64,000 nt of DNA, taken from Pseudomonadota bacterium. Lineage in GTDB: Bacteria; Pseudomonadota; Alphaproteobacteria; Rhizobiales; Beijerinckiaceae. Positions within the stretch are counted from its first letter, which is position 1. Each line of letters starts with the position of its first letter. The notes beneath the pieces were generated by a model that searched no databases, was not told the DNA's origin, and saw only the letters and a program-made list of their open reading frames with translations. Position numbers and translations under genes: made by a program. The DNA lies in contig JAFAEL010000095.1 of the NCBI GenBank assembly GCA_023423995.1, positions 21,372 to 85,371 of the forward strand, written 5' to 3'. Positions 7,762 to 16,036 of this stretch are shown here, piece by piece.

Positions 7762-8786
7762 GCACCGCCCCGCTCGTGCAGGTGAAGAACCTGCGCCGCG
7801 TCTTCGACGTCTCATCGCCTTTCCTGAACCGCGTCATCGAGCGCGCCCCGAAGCAGTTCCTGCGCGCCGTCGACGACGTCTCCTTCGAGATCGCGCGCGG
7901 CGAGACCTTCGCGCTCGTCGGCGAGTCCGGCTCGGGCAAGTCGACGGTCGCCCGCATGGTCGTCGGGCTCCTGGAGCCCACGGCCGGCGAGGTGACGATC
8001 GACGGCGTCAGCATGACCGGCCGCGCGTCCGCGGCCGACCGCAAGCGCGTGCGCCGGCGCATGCAGATGATCTTCCAGGATCCCTATGCGAGCCTGAACC
8101 CGCGCTGGCGCGTGGACAGGATCATCGCCGAGCCGATCCGGGCTTTCGATCTCATCCAGGGCGAGGCCCAGATCCGGGCCCGCGTCGGCGAGTTGCTCGG
8201 GCTGGTCGGCCTTCACCCGGACGACGGCGTGAAGTATCCGCACGAGTTCTCGGGCGGGCAGCGCCAGCGCATCGCGATCGCCCGCGCGCTCGCCTCGGAT
8301 GCCGAGTTCATCGTGTGCGACGAGCCGACCTCGGCGCTCGACGTCTCCGTCCAGGCGCAGATCCTGAACCTGATGCGGGACCTGCAGGACCGGCTCGGCC
8401 TCACCTACCTGTTCATCTCGCACAACCTCGCCGTCGTGCGGCACATGGCGAGCCGCATCGGCGTCATGTATCTCGGCCGCATCGTCGAGATCGGCGACGG
8501 GCGCGGGCTCTTCACCGAGCCGAAGCATCCTTATTCGCGCATGCTGCTCGACGCGGTGCCGGACCTCGCCCATGTCGGGCGGCGGCGCGAGCCGGTGCGG
8601 GGCGAGATCCCGAACCCGATCAACCCGCCCTCCGGCTGCACGTTCAACCCGCGCTGCCCCTACGCGAACGATCGCTGCCGGGCCGAGATCCCGCCCTTCA
8701 CGGAAGGCGTCGCCTGCCACGGCTATCACGAGCGCCGCATCCCGACCGGGCCGGTCGCTTCGCTGATCGAGGCGCCCGCCGCCTGA
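7758..8786 (+). CDS. Peptide ABC transporter ATPase, DppF type
   Basis: A 342-residue second ATPase of the transporter. Walker A GESGSGKS lies at residues 55-62, then MIFQDPYASLNPRW, signature FSGGQRQRI, Walker B FIVCDEPTSALDV and the cysteine-rich tail GCTFNPRCPYANDRC. It forms a heterodimer with the DppD-type subunit to drive uptake. The ATG at 7758 overlaps the previous TGA (ATGA); longer in-frame starts fall inside the upstream gene and are not credible. It is the last core gene of the peptide-uptake operon. Confidence 0.94.
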   Translation: MSTAPLVQVKNLRRVFDVSSPFLNRVIERAPKQFLRAVDDVSFEIARGETFALVGESGSGKSTVARMVVGLLEPTAGEVTIDGVSMTGRASAADRKRVRRRMQMIFQDPYASLNPRWRVDRIIAEPIRAFDLIQGEAQIRARVGELLGLVGLHPDDGVKYPHEFSGGQRQRIAIARALASDAEFIVCDEPTSALDVSVQAQILNLMRDLQDRLGLTYLFISHNLAVVRHMASRIGVMYLGRIVEIGDGRGLFTEPKHPYSRMLLDAVPDLAHVGRRREPVRGEIPNPINPPSGCTFNPRCPYANDRCRAEIPPFTEGVACHGYHERRIPTGPVASLIEAPAA

Positions 8787-8850
8787 GGCCCTCTCCGGAT
8801 TGACGCCGGGCTGCGTCTGCAATCCCCTTCCGAAAGCCTGGGAGGGCGCC

Positions 8851-9642
8851 ATGAGGATTCTCAATGTCGGACTGGTCGCGATGGCAGGCATGATGGCCGC
8901 TCCGGCAGCGTTTGCGGTCGATGGAAGGGCACTTTCCGAACTCGCGCCCACGGGCAGGATCCGCATCGCGCTCGTCGAGGCGCCGAATTCCGGCGTGTTT
9001 TTCGTCGGCCGCGCACCGGACGGCGCCCCGAAGGGCGTGACCCGTGACCTCGGCGACGCGCTCGCCAAGGCCCTCGGGGTACCGGTCGCGTTCCGGATAT
9101 TCCCCAATTCGGGCGAGGCCACGGAGGCGACCCGCAAGGCCGAGATCGACCTCGCCTTCATGCCCGTGGACGCGACGCGGCGCGAGCTCCTGGCCTTCGG
9201 GCCCGGCTATTACGACCTGGAAAGCACCTATCTGGTGACCGGCACGTCGGGCGTGAGCGACGTGAAGGAGGTCGACCGCGCGGGAATGCGTGTCGTCGGC
9301 ATCGCGGGGACGACGACCATCCGGGCCTCCGCCCGCACGCTGACCAAGACCCAGCCCCAGCCGGTCGCATCGGTGGCCGAAGCGATCGCCATGATGAAGG
9401 ACGGCCGCGCGGATGCCTTCGCCCTGTCGCGGGACTCGCTGGCGCCCGTCCGGGACCAGGTTCCCGGCTCCCGCATCGTCAGCGGGGGCTTCCAGCACAC
9501 CGCCGTGGCCGTGGCCGTGCCGAAGGACCGGCCCGCCGCGCTCGCCTTCGCAACCGACTGGCTGACGGGAGCCAAGCGGGACGGGACGGTGCGCCGCATC
9601 TTCGACGCGCATGGCCTCGCCGAGGAGAAGGTCGCGGACTGA
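8851..9642 (+). CDS. Extracellular solute-binding protein, family 3
   Basis: A 263-residue periplasmic protein with a signal peptide ending near PAAFA and a bilobed amino-acid-binding fold of family 3: GRIRIALVEAPNSG, VTRDLGDALAKALGV, EIDLAFMPVDATRRELLAFG and VVGIAGTTT. The ATG at 8851 follows a GGAGGG site at 8841-8846; an ATG 17 codons upstream lacks one and would spoil the signal peptide. It lies 64 bp after the ABC operon but belongs to another family, so it may be an add-on receptor or an independent gene. Ligand unknown. Confidence 0.85.
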   Translation: MRILNVGLVAMAGMMAAPAAFAVDGRALSELAPTGRIRIALVEAPNSGVFFVGRAPDGAPKGVTRDLGDALAKALGVPVAFRIFPNSGEATEATRKAEIDLAFMPVDATRRELLAFGPGYYDLESTYLVTGTSGVSDVKEVDRAGMRVVGIAGTTTIRASARTLTKTQPQPVASVAEAIAMMKDGRADAFALSRDSLAPVRDQVPGSRIVSGGFQHTAVAVAVPKDRPAALAFATDWLTGAKRDGTVRRIFDAHGLAEEKVAD

Positions 9643-9719
9643 CGGGGCGCTCTCGAAGGTTTGATCCGCGGGCGAAATGTCCCCGGGCAAATCTCGAGCG
9701 GCTAGGGTATCAGCGCCTC

Positions 9720-10787
9720 ATGTCTGCGAGCGCCACACCACCCATCGACCCAGCTTCCGCCGTACACCGTCCGGCCGGGCACCCGCCCGTGCGCTCGGGC
9801 CGGCTCGGCGTCCTGCTGATGAATCTCGGCACCCCGGAGGCCACGACCTACTGGCCGATGCGGCGCTACCTAAAGGAGTTCCTCTCCGACCGGCGCGTGA
9901 TCGAGACCTCGCGCCTCCTCTGGTGGCCGCTCCTCAACGGCATCATCCTGTCGACGCGGCCGAGCCGGAAGGGGCGCGACTACGCCATCATCTGGAACAA
10001 CGAGCTGGACGAGGGCCCGCTCAAGACGATCACCCGCAGCCAGGCCGAGCAGCTCGCGGCGAGCCTGCGCGAGACGGCGGGCGACCGGATCGTGGTCGAC
10101 TGGTCCATGCGCTACGGCTTTCCGCGCACGAAGGACAGGATCGAGGCCCTTCTCGCGGAAGGCTGCGACCGCATCCTCCTCGTGCCCCTCTATCCGCAAT
10201 ATTGCGCCGCGACCTCGGCGACCGCCTGCGACGAGGCCTTCCGGGCCCTGATGGACATGCGCTGGCAGCCGGCCGTGCGGGTCGCGCCGCCTTACCACGA
10301 CGATCCCGTCTATATCGACGCGATCGTCTCCTCGATGCGGCAGGAACTCGCCAAGCTCACCTTCGAGCCCGAGGTGATCCTCGTCTCCTTCCACGGAATT
10401 CCGGAGGAGTACCTGAAGAAGGGCGACCCCTATTACTGCCACTGCCACAAGACCTGGCGGCTGATGCGGGAGGCCTTCGGCTGGCCGGAGGAACGCTTCC
10501 GCATGAGCTTCCAGTCGCGCTTCGGGCCGGACGAGTGGCTGAAGCCCTACACGGACGAGACCGTGAAGGAGCTGGCCGCCTCGGGCGTGAAGCGGATGGC
10601 GATCGTGGCGCCCGGCTTCTCGGCCGATTGCCTGGAGACCCTGGAAGAGCTGAACGGCGAGAACCGGCATTATTTCGAGGGCGGCGGCGGCGAGCACTTC
10701 GCCTACCTGCCATGCCTGAACGACTCGCCCGAGGGCATGCGGGTGATCCGCACGGTCGTGGAGCGCGAGCTCCAGGGCTGGATCTGA
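9720..10787 (+). CDS. hemH: Ferrochelatase
   Basis: A 355-residue ferrochelatase, which inserts Fe(II) into protoporphyrin IX as the last step of protoheme synthesis. Recognisable blocks are GVLLMNLGTPEATTYWPMRR near the N-terminus, the catalytic-His block VSFHGIPEEYLKKGDPYYC and the C-terminal VAPGFSADCLETLEEL. A 20-residue N-terminal extension precedes the core. It is monocistronic here and convergent with the next gene, 3 bp away. hemF, another heme gene, lies 46 kb further right. Confidence 0.96.
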   Translation: MSASATPPIDPASAVHRPAGHPPVRSGRLGVLLMNLGTPEATTYWPMRRYLKEFLSDRRVIETSRLLWWPLLNGIILSTRPSRKGRDYAIIWNNELDEGPLKTITRSQAEQLAASLRETAGDRIVVDWSMRYGFPRTKDRIEALLAEGCDRILLVPLYPQYCAATSATACDEAFRALMDMRWQPAVRVAPPYHDDPVYIDAIVSSMRQELAKLTFEPEVILVSFHGIPEEYLKKGDPYYCHCHKTWRLMREAFGWPEERFRMSFQSRFGPDEWLKPYTDETVKELAASGVKRMAIVAPGFSADCLETLEELNGENRHYFEGGGGEHFAYLPCLNDSPEGMRVIRTVVERELQGWI

Positions 10788-10790
10788 GCG

Positions 10791-11192
10791 TCAGGCCGGC
10801 GCGGGCCGCGAACGCGCGGCATCCTCGAGCAGGGGCCCGAGGTGGTTCGAATACCAGCGCACCATCTCGTACGCTGCAGCCGCCCCGGGGGCGGGCTCGC
10901 CGGCACCGACGAGCTCGGCGCAGGCTTCGGCCACGTTGCGGAGGATGCGGGCGGATTCCGGCACGTGGGGGCGGTCGACCCCGGCCGCGTTGCGCTCGGC
11001 GATCAGCCGGTAGCGCACGCTTTCGGGATAGGTCCAGGCGCTGGTGAGGGCGTCGAACACCGAGGCCCTGAACCCGTTCGCCTCGCCCGTCAGGTGACGG
11101 TCCTCTTCCCCGAGCCCGAGCGCCTCGAGCCTCTCGCAGGCATCGATCGCACCCATCATCATCTCGCGCACGAGCGCCCAGTCGGTCTGCAA
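10791..11192 (-). CDS. Hypothetical protein
   Basis: A 133-residue soluble, mostly helical protein that I do not recognise. It starts at a TTG with a strong GGGGAGG site 5 bases upstream, begins LQTDWALVREMMMGAIDAC, and contains a conserved-looking DRPHVPESARILRNVAEAC. No signal peptide or membrane segment. It sits between hemH (convergent) and a DUF1127 gene on the same strand 70 bp upstream. Strong ribosome site and G/C-rich codon use support that it is real. Confidence 0.7.
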   Translation of the reverse strand: MQTDWALVREMMMGAIDACERLEALGLGEEDRHLTGEANGFRASVFDALTSAWTYPESVRYRLIAERNAAGVDRPHVPESARILRNVAEACAELVGAGEPAPGAAAAYEMVRWYSNHLGPLLEDAARSRPAPA

Positions 11193-11262
11193 CCTCTCCT
11201 CCCCGTTCAGGCCGTGGCGCGCGCGAGCCGCCGCGGCCGCTCAGGGTAAGTGGGTCGGGCGG

Positions 11263-11574
11263 TCAGCGCCACTCGGTCCAGCTAATCGGCATCACGGGCC
11301 ATTCCGCGAGTTCGCGGATCGGCTCGCCCGGCTCGGTGCGCGGCTGCCAGTGCCGGCCCCGGCCGTGCCGGACGGCGCCTTCCAGGCTGCCGCGCGTGAG
11401 GCCGATGTCGTGGAGGGCGCGGCCATCCAGCGACTGCAGATGGGCCAGGTCCCGGCGCAGCTGCCACTCGGCGAGAAGAGCTCCGGCCAGCTGGCGGAGC
11501 CTTGCCGCGAGCCCTGCCGTGCTGGCCCGGCCAAGGCCGGTCTCTTCCCGGAACGCGACGATCGAACTCGACAT
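11263..11574 (-). CDS. DUF1127 domain-containing protein
   Basis: A 103-residue protein with the DUF1127 (YjiS-like) motif LQSLDGRALHDIGLTRGSLE at about residues 46-65, followed by AVRHGR. DUF1127 proteins are small, Arg-rich and abundant in alphaproteobacteria; some act as RNA-associated regulators of stress or phosphate and carbon metabolism, but the role of this one is unknown. At 103 residues it is longer than the minimal ~45-residue type. It is divergent from a LysR gene, with two dyads in the shared promoter region. Confidence 0.85.
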   Translation of the reverse strand: MSSSIVAFREETGLGRASTAGLAARLRQLAGALLAEWQLRRDLAHLQSLDGRALHDIGLTRGSLEGAVRHGRGRHWQPRTEPGEPIRELAEWPVMPISWTEWR

Positions 11575-11643
11575 GGCGTCCTCCTCGGACCTTCAGGCTT
11601 GCCCATCCGGGCCGGTGTGATCCTGAGGTAGGACAGCGGCTTG

Positions 11644-11669
11644 CATAATGGAAACGAATGTTCATTATG
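11644..11669. promoter_or_regulatory. Dyad in the DUF1127/lysR promoter region
   Basis: CATAATG (11644-11650) and CATTATG (11663-11669) are exact reverse complements with a 12-base spacer. The A/T-rich element is next to a second dyad at 11671-11695. Placed between two divergent genes, it could be a second site for the LysR protein or part of a promoter. Confidence 0.45.
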
Positions 11670-11670
11670 T

Positions 11671-11695
11671 CTCGCATAACGACCTCTAATGCGAG
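11671..11695. promoter_or_regulatory. LysR-type box, T-N11-A dyad
   Basis: CTCGCAT (11671-11677), exactly 11 bases, then ATGCGAG (11689-11695). This is the T-N11-A architecture of LysR-family binding sites with perfect 7-bp arms. It ends 7 bases before the ATG at 11703 of the lysR gene, a position that would favour autorepression, and about 100 bases upstream of the divergent DUF1127 start. Confidence 0.7.
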
Positions 11696-11702
11696 CAGCC
11701 GG

Positions 11703-12569
11703 ATGCGCAACCTCGATGTCGGGCAATTGCGGGCCTTCGTAACCGTGGTCGAAACCGGCGGGATGACGGCGGCCGGGAACGTCCTCAACCTGACCCAGGC
11801 GGCCGTGAGCCAGCAGGTGAAGAAGCTCGAGGACGCGTTCGACTGCCAGCTGGTGGAGCGCGAGCGCCGGGGCATCACGCTGACCGATGCCGGCGAGCGG
11901 GTTTTCGGCCGGGCGAAGCGCCTGCTCGCATTGAACGACGAGATCTGGAGCGAGATGACCACGGAGGTCTATTCCGGCCAGATCCGGCTCGGCGTGCCCT
12001 ACGATCTCGTGGCGATCTATCTGCCGGGCGTGCTGCGGGCCTTCTCCCGCGCCCACCCGCGGGTCGAGATCACGCTCGTCTGCAAGGCGTCGCGGACCCT
12101 CAAGGCGGCCCTGCTGGCAGGCGAGCTCGATATCGCGCTCGTCGAGGAGCCCGTGGCGGGCGGCGAGGGCGAGCTGCTCGCGACGGACCGGCTCGTCTGG
12201 GTGGGGGCGTTGGGCGGGGAGGCCTACAACAAGCGGCCGCTGCCGGTCGCCTCCTGCGAGAACTGCGCCTTCAGGCCCACCATCTTCGAGGCGCTGCGCC
12301 AGGCGGACATCCCGTTCCGGGTCGTGACGGACGTCTCCAACCTCGACGCTTCGAGCGCGACCGTGCAGACCGACCTCGCCGTCGTGGCGGCGCTCGCCAG
12401 CACCGTGCCGGTCGGTGCGACCGTGCTCGGGCCGTCCTCCGGACTTCCGGGGCTGCCGCCCTTCTCGATCAATCTCTATCTCGCCCGCGCGGGCGTCTCG
12501 GCGCCGGTGGCCGCGCTGGCGGAGGGGCTGCGCGGCGCCTTTGTCGGCCGGAGCCAGAAAGCCGCCTGA
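11703..12569 (+). CDS. LysR family transcriptional regulator
   Basis: A 288-residue LTTR. The N-terminal winged helix-turn-helix reads LRAFVTVVETGGMTAAGN then LTQAAVSQQVKKLEDAFD; the remainder is the periplasmic-binding-like effector domain with GQIRLGVPYDLVAIYLPG and GELDIALVEEP. Start: the ATG at 11703 gives the usual family N-terminus (MRNLDVGQL) and leaves both dyads outside the coding region. In-frame ATGs at 11658 (with a GGAA site) and 11667 would add up to 15 residues, so the start is not settled. The effector is unknown; the divergent DUF1127 gene is the obvious candidate target. Confidence 0.9.
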   Translation: MRNLDVGQLRAFVTVVETGGMTAAGNVLNLTQAAVSQQVKKLEDAFDCQLVERERRGITLTDAGERVFGRAKRLLALNDEIWSEMTTEVYSGQIRLGVPYDLVAIYLPGVLRAFSRAHPRVEITLVCKASRTLKAALLAGELDIALVEEPVAGGEGELLATDRLVWVGALGGEAYNKRPLPVASCENCAFRPTIFEALRQADIPFRVVTDVSNLDASSATVQTDLAVVAALASTVPVGATVLGPSSGLPGLPPFSINLYLARAGVSAPVAALAEGLRGAFVGRSQKAA

Positions 12570-12653
12570 CGGACACGAGACGGAAACCAAGTTCGGACTA
12601 GGACGAGATCACGCCGGGCACGCAGCCGATCGCGCCCGGACCGGAGGCATGGA

Positions 12654-13649
12654 ATGGAGGTCTCGCTCGGGTTGAACGTCTTCGTGGTCGCCCTCGTGAT
12701 CCTGGTCATCGTGACCATCGCGGCGGGCGTCAGGACGGTGCCCCAGGGGCATGTCTACACGGTCGAGCGCTTCGGCCGGTATTCGCGCTCCCTCTCGGCC
12801 GGCCTCGGCCTGATCGTGCCGTATGTCGAGCGGATCGGGCACAAGGTGAACATCATGGAGCAGGTGCTCGACATCCCGAGCCAGGAGGCGTTCACGCGCG
12901 ACAATGCCGGCGTCAGGATAGACGCCGCCGCCTTCTACCAAGTGCTGGACGCCCCGCGTGCCTCCTACGAGGTCTCGGATCTGCAGCAGGCGCTGCTCGT
13001 TCTCACGATGACGAACATCCGCACGGTGGTCGGCTCGATGGACCTCGACCAGCTCCTCTCGCACCGGGACGAGATCAACGAGCGGCTGCTGCGCGTCATG
13101 GATGCCGCCGCCTCGCCCTGGGGCGTGAAGGTGACCCGCATAGAGATCAAGGACATCCTGCCGCCGGCCGACCTCGCCGGCGCCATGGCCCGCCAGATGA
13201 AGGCCGAGCGCGAGAAGCGCGCGGCGGTGCTCGAGGCGGAGGGGCTGCGCCAGGCGGAGGTGCTCCGTGCCGAGGGCCAGAAGCAGGCCCAGATCCTGGC
13301 CGCCGAGGGCCGGAAGGAGGCCGCCTTCAGGGACGCGGAGGCTCGCGAGCGCCTGGCCGAGGCGGAAGCCAAGGCAACCGGCATGCTGTCCGACGCGATC
13401 GGCCGGGGCGACATAGCGGCGGCGAATTTCCTGGTCGCGGAAAAGTACGTCGAGGCCATGAAGGCGATCGCGACCGCCCCGAACCAGAAAGTCGTCGTGG
13501 TGCCGATCGAGGCGGCTGCGCTGGCTGGCACGCTGGGCGGCATCGCCGAGATCACGCGCTCCGTCTTCGGCAGCGACGGAGCGGGCGGCCAGGCGAGGCC
13601 GCGCGCAGGCCGGAGCCTGCCGCCCTCCTCGCCCCCGCCGGCGGCCTGA
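12654..13649 (+). CDS. SPFH domain (stomatin/QmcA-like) membrane protein
   Basis: A 331-residue band-7 protein. One N-terminal membrane helix (about residues 5-25) leads into the SPFH core VPQGHVYTVERFGRYSRSL, followed by a long Ala/Glu coiled coil (about 175-245, repeated AEG units such as LRAEGQKQAQILAAEGRKEA) and a Pro-rich tail. Such proteins form large membrane-attached cages that organise lipids or proteases. GGAGG lies 6 bases before the ATG. The next gene, 3 bp on, is an NfeD-like protein, the classic partner. Confidence 0.93.
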   Translation: MEVSLGLNVFVVALVILVIVTIAAGVRTVPQGHVYTVERFGRYSRSLSAGLGLIVPYVERIGHKVNIMEQVLDIPSQEAFTRDNAGVRIDAAAFYQVLDAPRASYEVSDLQQALLVLTMTNIRTVVGSMDLDQLLSHRDEINERLLRVMDAAASPWGVKVTRIEIKDILPPADLAGAMARQMKAEREKRAAVLEAEGLRQAEVLRAEGQKQAQILAAEGRKEAAFRDAEARERLAEAEAKATGMLSDAIGRGDIAAANFLVAEKYVEAMKAIATAPNQKVVVVPIEAAALAGTLGGIAEITRSVFGSDGAGGQARPRAGRSLPPSSPPPAA

Positions 13650-13652
13650 GCC

Positions 13653-14093
13653 ATGTTCGACGAGGTCGGGCTGCAGCCCTGGATATGGCTGGTCCTCGGC
13701 CTCCTGCTCATCGGGCTGGAGACCGTGGTGCCCGGGATCTTCCTCCTCTGGCTCGGGATCGCGGCGATCCTCACGGGACTGGTCGATGCCGCCTTCGACC
13801 TGTCATGGCAGGCCTCCTTCGTCACCTTCGCGGTCCTGTCTCTCGCCGCCGTCCTCATCGGGCGGGCCCTGACCTGGCGCGGCAGCGCGGGCGGCGCCGG
13901 ATCCCTGAACCGGCGTGCGGAAAGCCTGATCGGCCGACGCTTCACACTGGACCGGCCGATCGTCTCCGGCGAGGGGCGGATCAAGGTCGACGACACGGTC
14001 TGGCGCATCATCGGGCCGGACCTCCCGGCCGGCCGGGATGTCGTCGTCCGCGGGCTCGAAGGCGCCACCCTCGTCGTCGAGGCCGCGTCCTGA
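13653..14093 (+). CDS. NfeD-like membrane protein
   Basis: A 146-residue protein with two or three membrane segments (QPWIWLVLGLLLIGLETVVP and two further stretches up to residue 70) and a C-terminal OB-fold domain (LIGRRFTLDRPIVSGEGRIK then DDTVWRIIGPDLPAG). This is the short NfeD form lacking the serine protease domain. NfeD and SPFH proteins are almost always paired, and the OB domain is thought to contact the SPFH cage. It lies 3 bp behind the SPFH gene. Confidence 0.92.
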   Translation: MFDEVGLQPWIWLVLGLLLIGLETVVPGIFLLWLGIAAILTGLVDAAFDLSWQASFVTFAVLSLAAVLIGRALTWRGSAGGAGSLNRRAESLIGRRFTLDRPIVSGEGRIKVDDTVWRIIGPDLPAGRDVVVRGLEGATLVVEAAS

Positions 14094-14193
14094 CGCGCAC
14101 GCAGCCGAGCACGCGGACGCGGTCGCTTGCGCGCAGGGCTGGTGAGGCCCATCATCCCGTGACGGGCTCATGACGGCCGAGGCGGGAGGCAGG

Positions 14194-14565
14194 ATGAACG
14201 AGGGCGAGCAGCCTGAGATATTGCGCAGCGGCGGCCACGTGGTGCCGTTCCCGGCCGCCGCCCCGAAAACCCAGGTCACCTTCAGCCGTGACGAGTTGCG
14301 CCTGATCCTCAACGTCTACGGCCGCATGGTCGCGGAGGGGGAGTGGCGCGACTATGCCATGGATTTCGAACGGGACCGGGCGGTCTTCTCCGTCTTCCGC
14401 CGCGCCTCGGAGATGCCGCTCTACCGGATCGTGAAGGAGCCCTCCCTCGCGAGGCGCCAGGGCGCCTATTCGGTGGTGGCGGCGGGCGGGCGCGTGCTCA
14501 AGCGCGGCCACGAGCTCGACCGGGTGGTGCGCGTGCTGGAGCCGCTGCGGGTGGTGGCGAACTAG
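14194..14565 (+). CDS. DUF2794 family protein
   Basis: A 123-residue cytoplasmic protein matching DUF2794: FSRDELRLILNVYGRMVAEG, EWRDYAMDFERDRAVFSVFR and RQGAYSVVAAGGRVLKRGHE. The family is almost confined to alphaproteobacteria and has no known function. The ATG at 14194 is preferred over the in-frame ATG at 14170 because GGGAGG lies 4 bases upstream of it. It stands about 100 bp after nfeD and is convergent with the next gene. Confidence 0.9.
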   Translation: MNEGEQPEILRSGGHVVPFPAAAPKTQVTFSRDELRLILNVYGRMVAEGEWRDYAMDFERDRAVFSVFRRASEMPLYRIVKEPSLARRQGAYSVVAAGGRVLKRGHELDRVVRVLEPLRVVAN

Positions 14566-14634
14566 GGCATGAACCTGCGCGGGGCCTGACCGACCACGCC
14601 GACCGAGCTCGGCTGGATCCCGGATTGGAGCCCG

Positions 14635-14952
14635 TCAGGCGACGCCGAGCGTGCGCTTCGCGTCCGCCACCCGCCGGGGATCGTCGTCGAAGACGTAGCC
14701 CTGTTCGAGCAGCCCTAGCGTGTAGCGCTTGTTGTAGATGAAGGCCCAGACGAGGCCGACCGCGAACCAGAGCAGGCCGGCCGAGAAGGCCGAGGCCACG
14801 AGCGAGCCGGCCAGGATCGCGAGCCCGATCCAGACGTCGCCGCGCATCAGCGCCGGAAAGCCGCCGAAGAAGAACGACGTCCAGCTGAAGCCGTAATAGC
14901 CGGTCCTGACGATACCGGACTGGGGGTGGCGCAGACGGACCGCGGTGGCCAC
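14635..14952 (-). CDS. Small membrane protein, DUF2628-like
   Basis: A 105-residue protein starting at GTG 14950-14952, with GAGGAG about 7 bases upstream. It has the pattern YYGFSWTSFFFGGFPALMRG, then two adjacent hydrophobic segments (about 35-75) and NKRYTLGLLEQGYVF at the cytoplasmic end. GFSW followed by a large Phe-rich turn and an aromatic membrane pair resembles DUF2628 proteins, of which a second is encoded at 35329-35844. Function unknown. An ATG 5 bases upstream is out of frame. Confidence 0.75.
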   Translation of the reverse strand: MATAVRLRHPQSGIVRTGYYGFSWTSFFFGGFPALMRGDVWIGLAILAGSLVASAFSAGLLWFAVGLVWAFIYNKRYTLGLLEQGYVFDDDPRRVADAKRTLGVA

Positions 14953-14994
14953 TGCATTCTCCTCGTTGATCAGATGGGTCTCTGCCCCTTGGGC

Positions 14995-15024
14995 AAAGAA
15001 AAACCCCGGCTTTCGGCCGGGGTT
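14995..15024 (-). terminator. Intrinsic terminator of the BI-1 family gene
   Basis: On the minus strand AACCCCGGC, a 5-base loop and GCCGGGGTT form a perfect 9-bp stem (15002-15024), followed by TTTTCTTT. It lies 29 bases after the stop of the BI-1 gene and just upstream of the DUF2628-like GTG, so the latter probably has separate expression. Confidence 0.88.
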
Positions 15025-15052
15025 CTGCAAGGCCAGCCTTGAAGCGGAGCCG

Positions 15053-15835
15053 TTACTCGTTCCGGTTGCCCATGAAGGCGAGCAGGAACTGGAACATGTT
15101 GATGAAGTCGAGGTACAGCGTGAGCGCGCCGTAGACGGACACCTTGGCGGCGGTCTCGCCGTCATAGTTGCCGTACAGGTACATCTCCTTCAGCTTCTGC
15201 GTATCGTAGGCGGTGAGGCCCGCGAAGATCAGCACGCCGATCGCCGAGATGGCGAACTGGAGCGCGCTCGACGCCAGGAAGATGTTGACCAGCGACGCGA
15301 GGATCAGGCCGATCAGGCCCATGATCAGGAAGGAGCCCATCCCCGACAGCGAACGCTGCGTGGTGTAGCCCCACAGGCTGAGGCCGCCGAAGGCCGCCGC
15401 CGTGACGAAGAACGTCTGGACGACGCTCGCGCCGGTGTAGCGCAGCAGGACCGTCGAGAGCGACGCGCCCATCACGGCCGCGAAGGCCAGGAAGGTCGTG
15501 CGCGCCGTCGCGGCGGACATCCTGTCCATCCGGAAGCTGAAGAAGAAGATGAAGGCGAGCGGCGCCAGCGCCACGACCCACATCAGGGGCGTGCCGTAGA
15601 GGGTGCGACCGAACGCAGTCAGATACTGGCCGTTCATGCGTGCGGCGGCCTGGGTGGCGTCAGCCGTGACCGCCAGCTTGTTGACGCCCAGCGCGACCAG
15701 CGCGGAGACGGCAAGGCCGAGGATCATGTTGTTGTAGACGCCGAGCATGAAGGAACGGAGGCCCTGATCGACCTCGGCGGTCGTCCGGGCGAACCCCGTG
15801 CCGTAGCCGGCCTGGTTCGGGATAAAGGAAGGCAT
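15053..15835 (-). CDS. Bax inhibitor-1 / YccA family membrane protein
   Basis: A 260-residue protein with seven hydrophobic segments. It starts MPSFIPNQAGYGTGFARTTA, runs through SFMLGVYNNMILGLAVSALV, and ends with the family's C-terminal block AGLTAYDTQKLKEMY and LYLDFINMFQFLLAFMG. Bacterial BI-1 proteins such as YetJ are pH-sensitive calcium leak channels; E. coli YccA instead modulates FtsH. Which role applies here is open. The start is placed at ATG 15835 because the residues encoded before it (to 15952) are Arg-rich and unlike the family. It has its own terminator. Confidence 0.93.
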   Translation of the reverse strand: MPSFIPNQAGYGTGFARTTAEVDQGLRSFMLGVYNNMILGLAVSALVALGVNKLAVTADATQAAARMNGQYLTAFGRTLYGTPLMWVVALAPLAFIFFFSFRMDRMSAATARTTFLAFAAVMGASLSTVLLRYTGASVVQTFFVTAAAFGGLSLWGYTTQRSLSGMGSFLIMGLIGLILASLVNIFLASSALQFAISAIGVLIFAGLTAYDTQKLKEMYLYGNYDGETAAKVSVYGALTLYLDFINMFQFLLAFMGNRNE

Positions 15836-16036
15836 GGGAGTCGTCCTCTGGATGGCTCTCAGCGTGTTTGTTCTCGGGAGGATTGCACGCACCCTCCTGC
15901 GCCGGACCTCCGGCGATAGACGGAATATGGGGCCAAGCAGAGTAGACGACAAGGCCTTGCTAAGGTTGTGGCGCCGGAAGACCTCCGTCCCGGCCGGTGC
16001 CGAACATCCGACCGCGCGCCAAGGTTAGCGCTTTCC

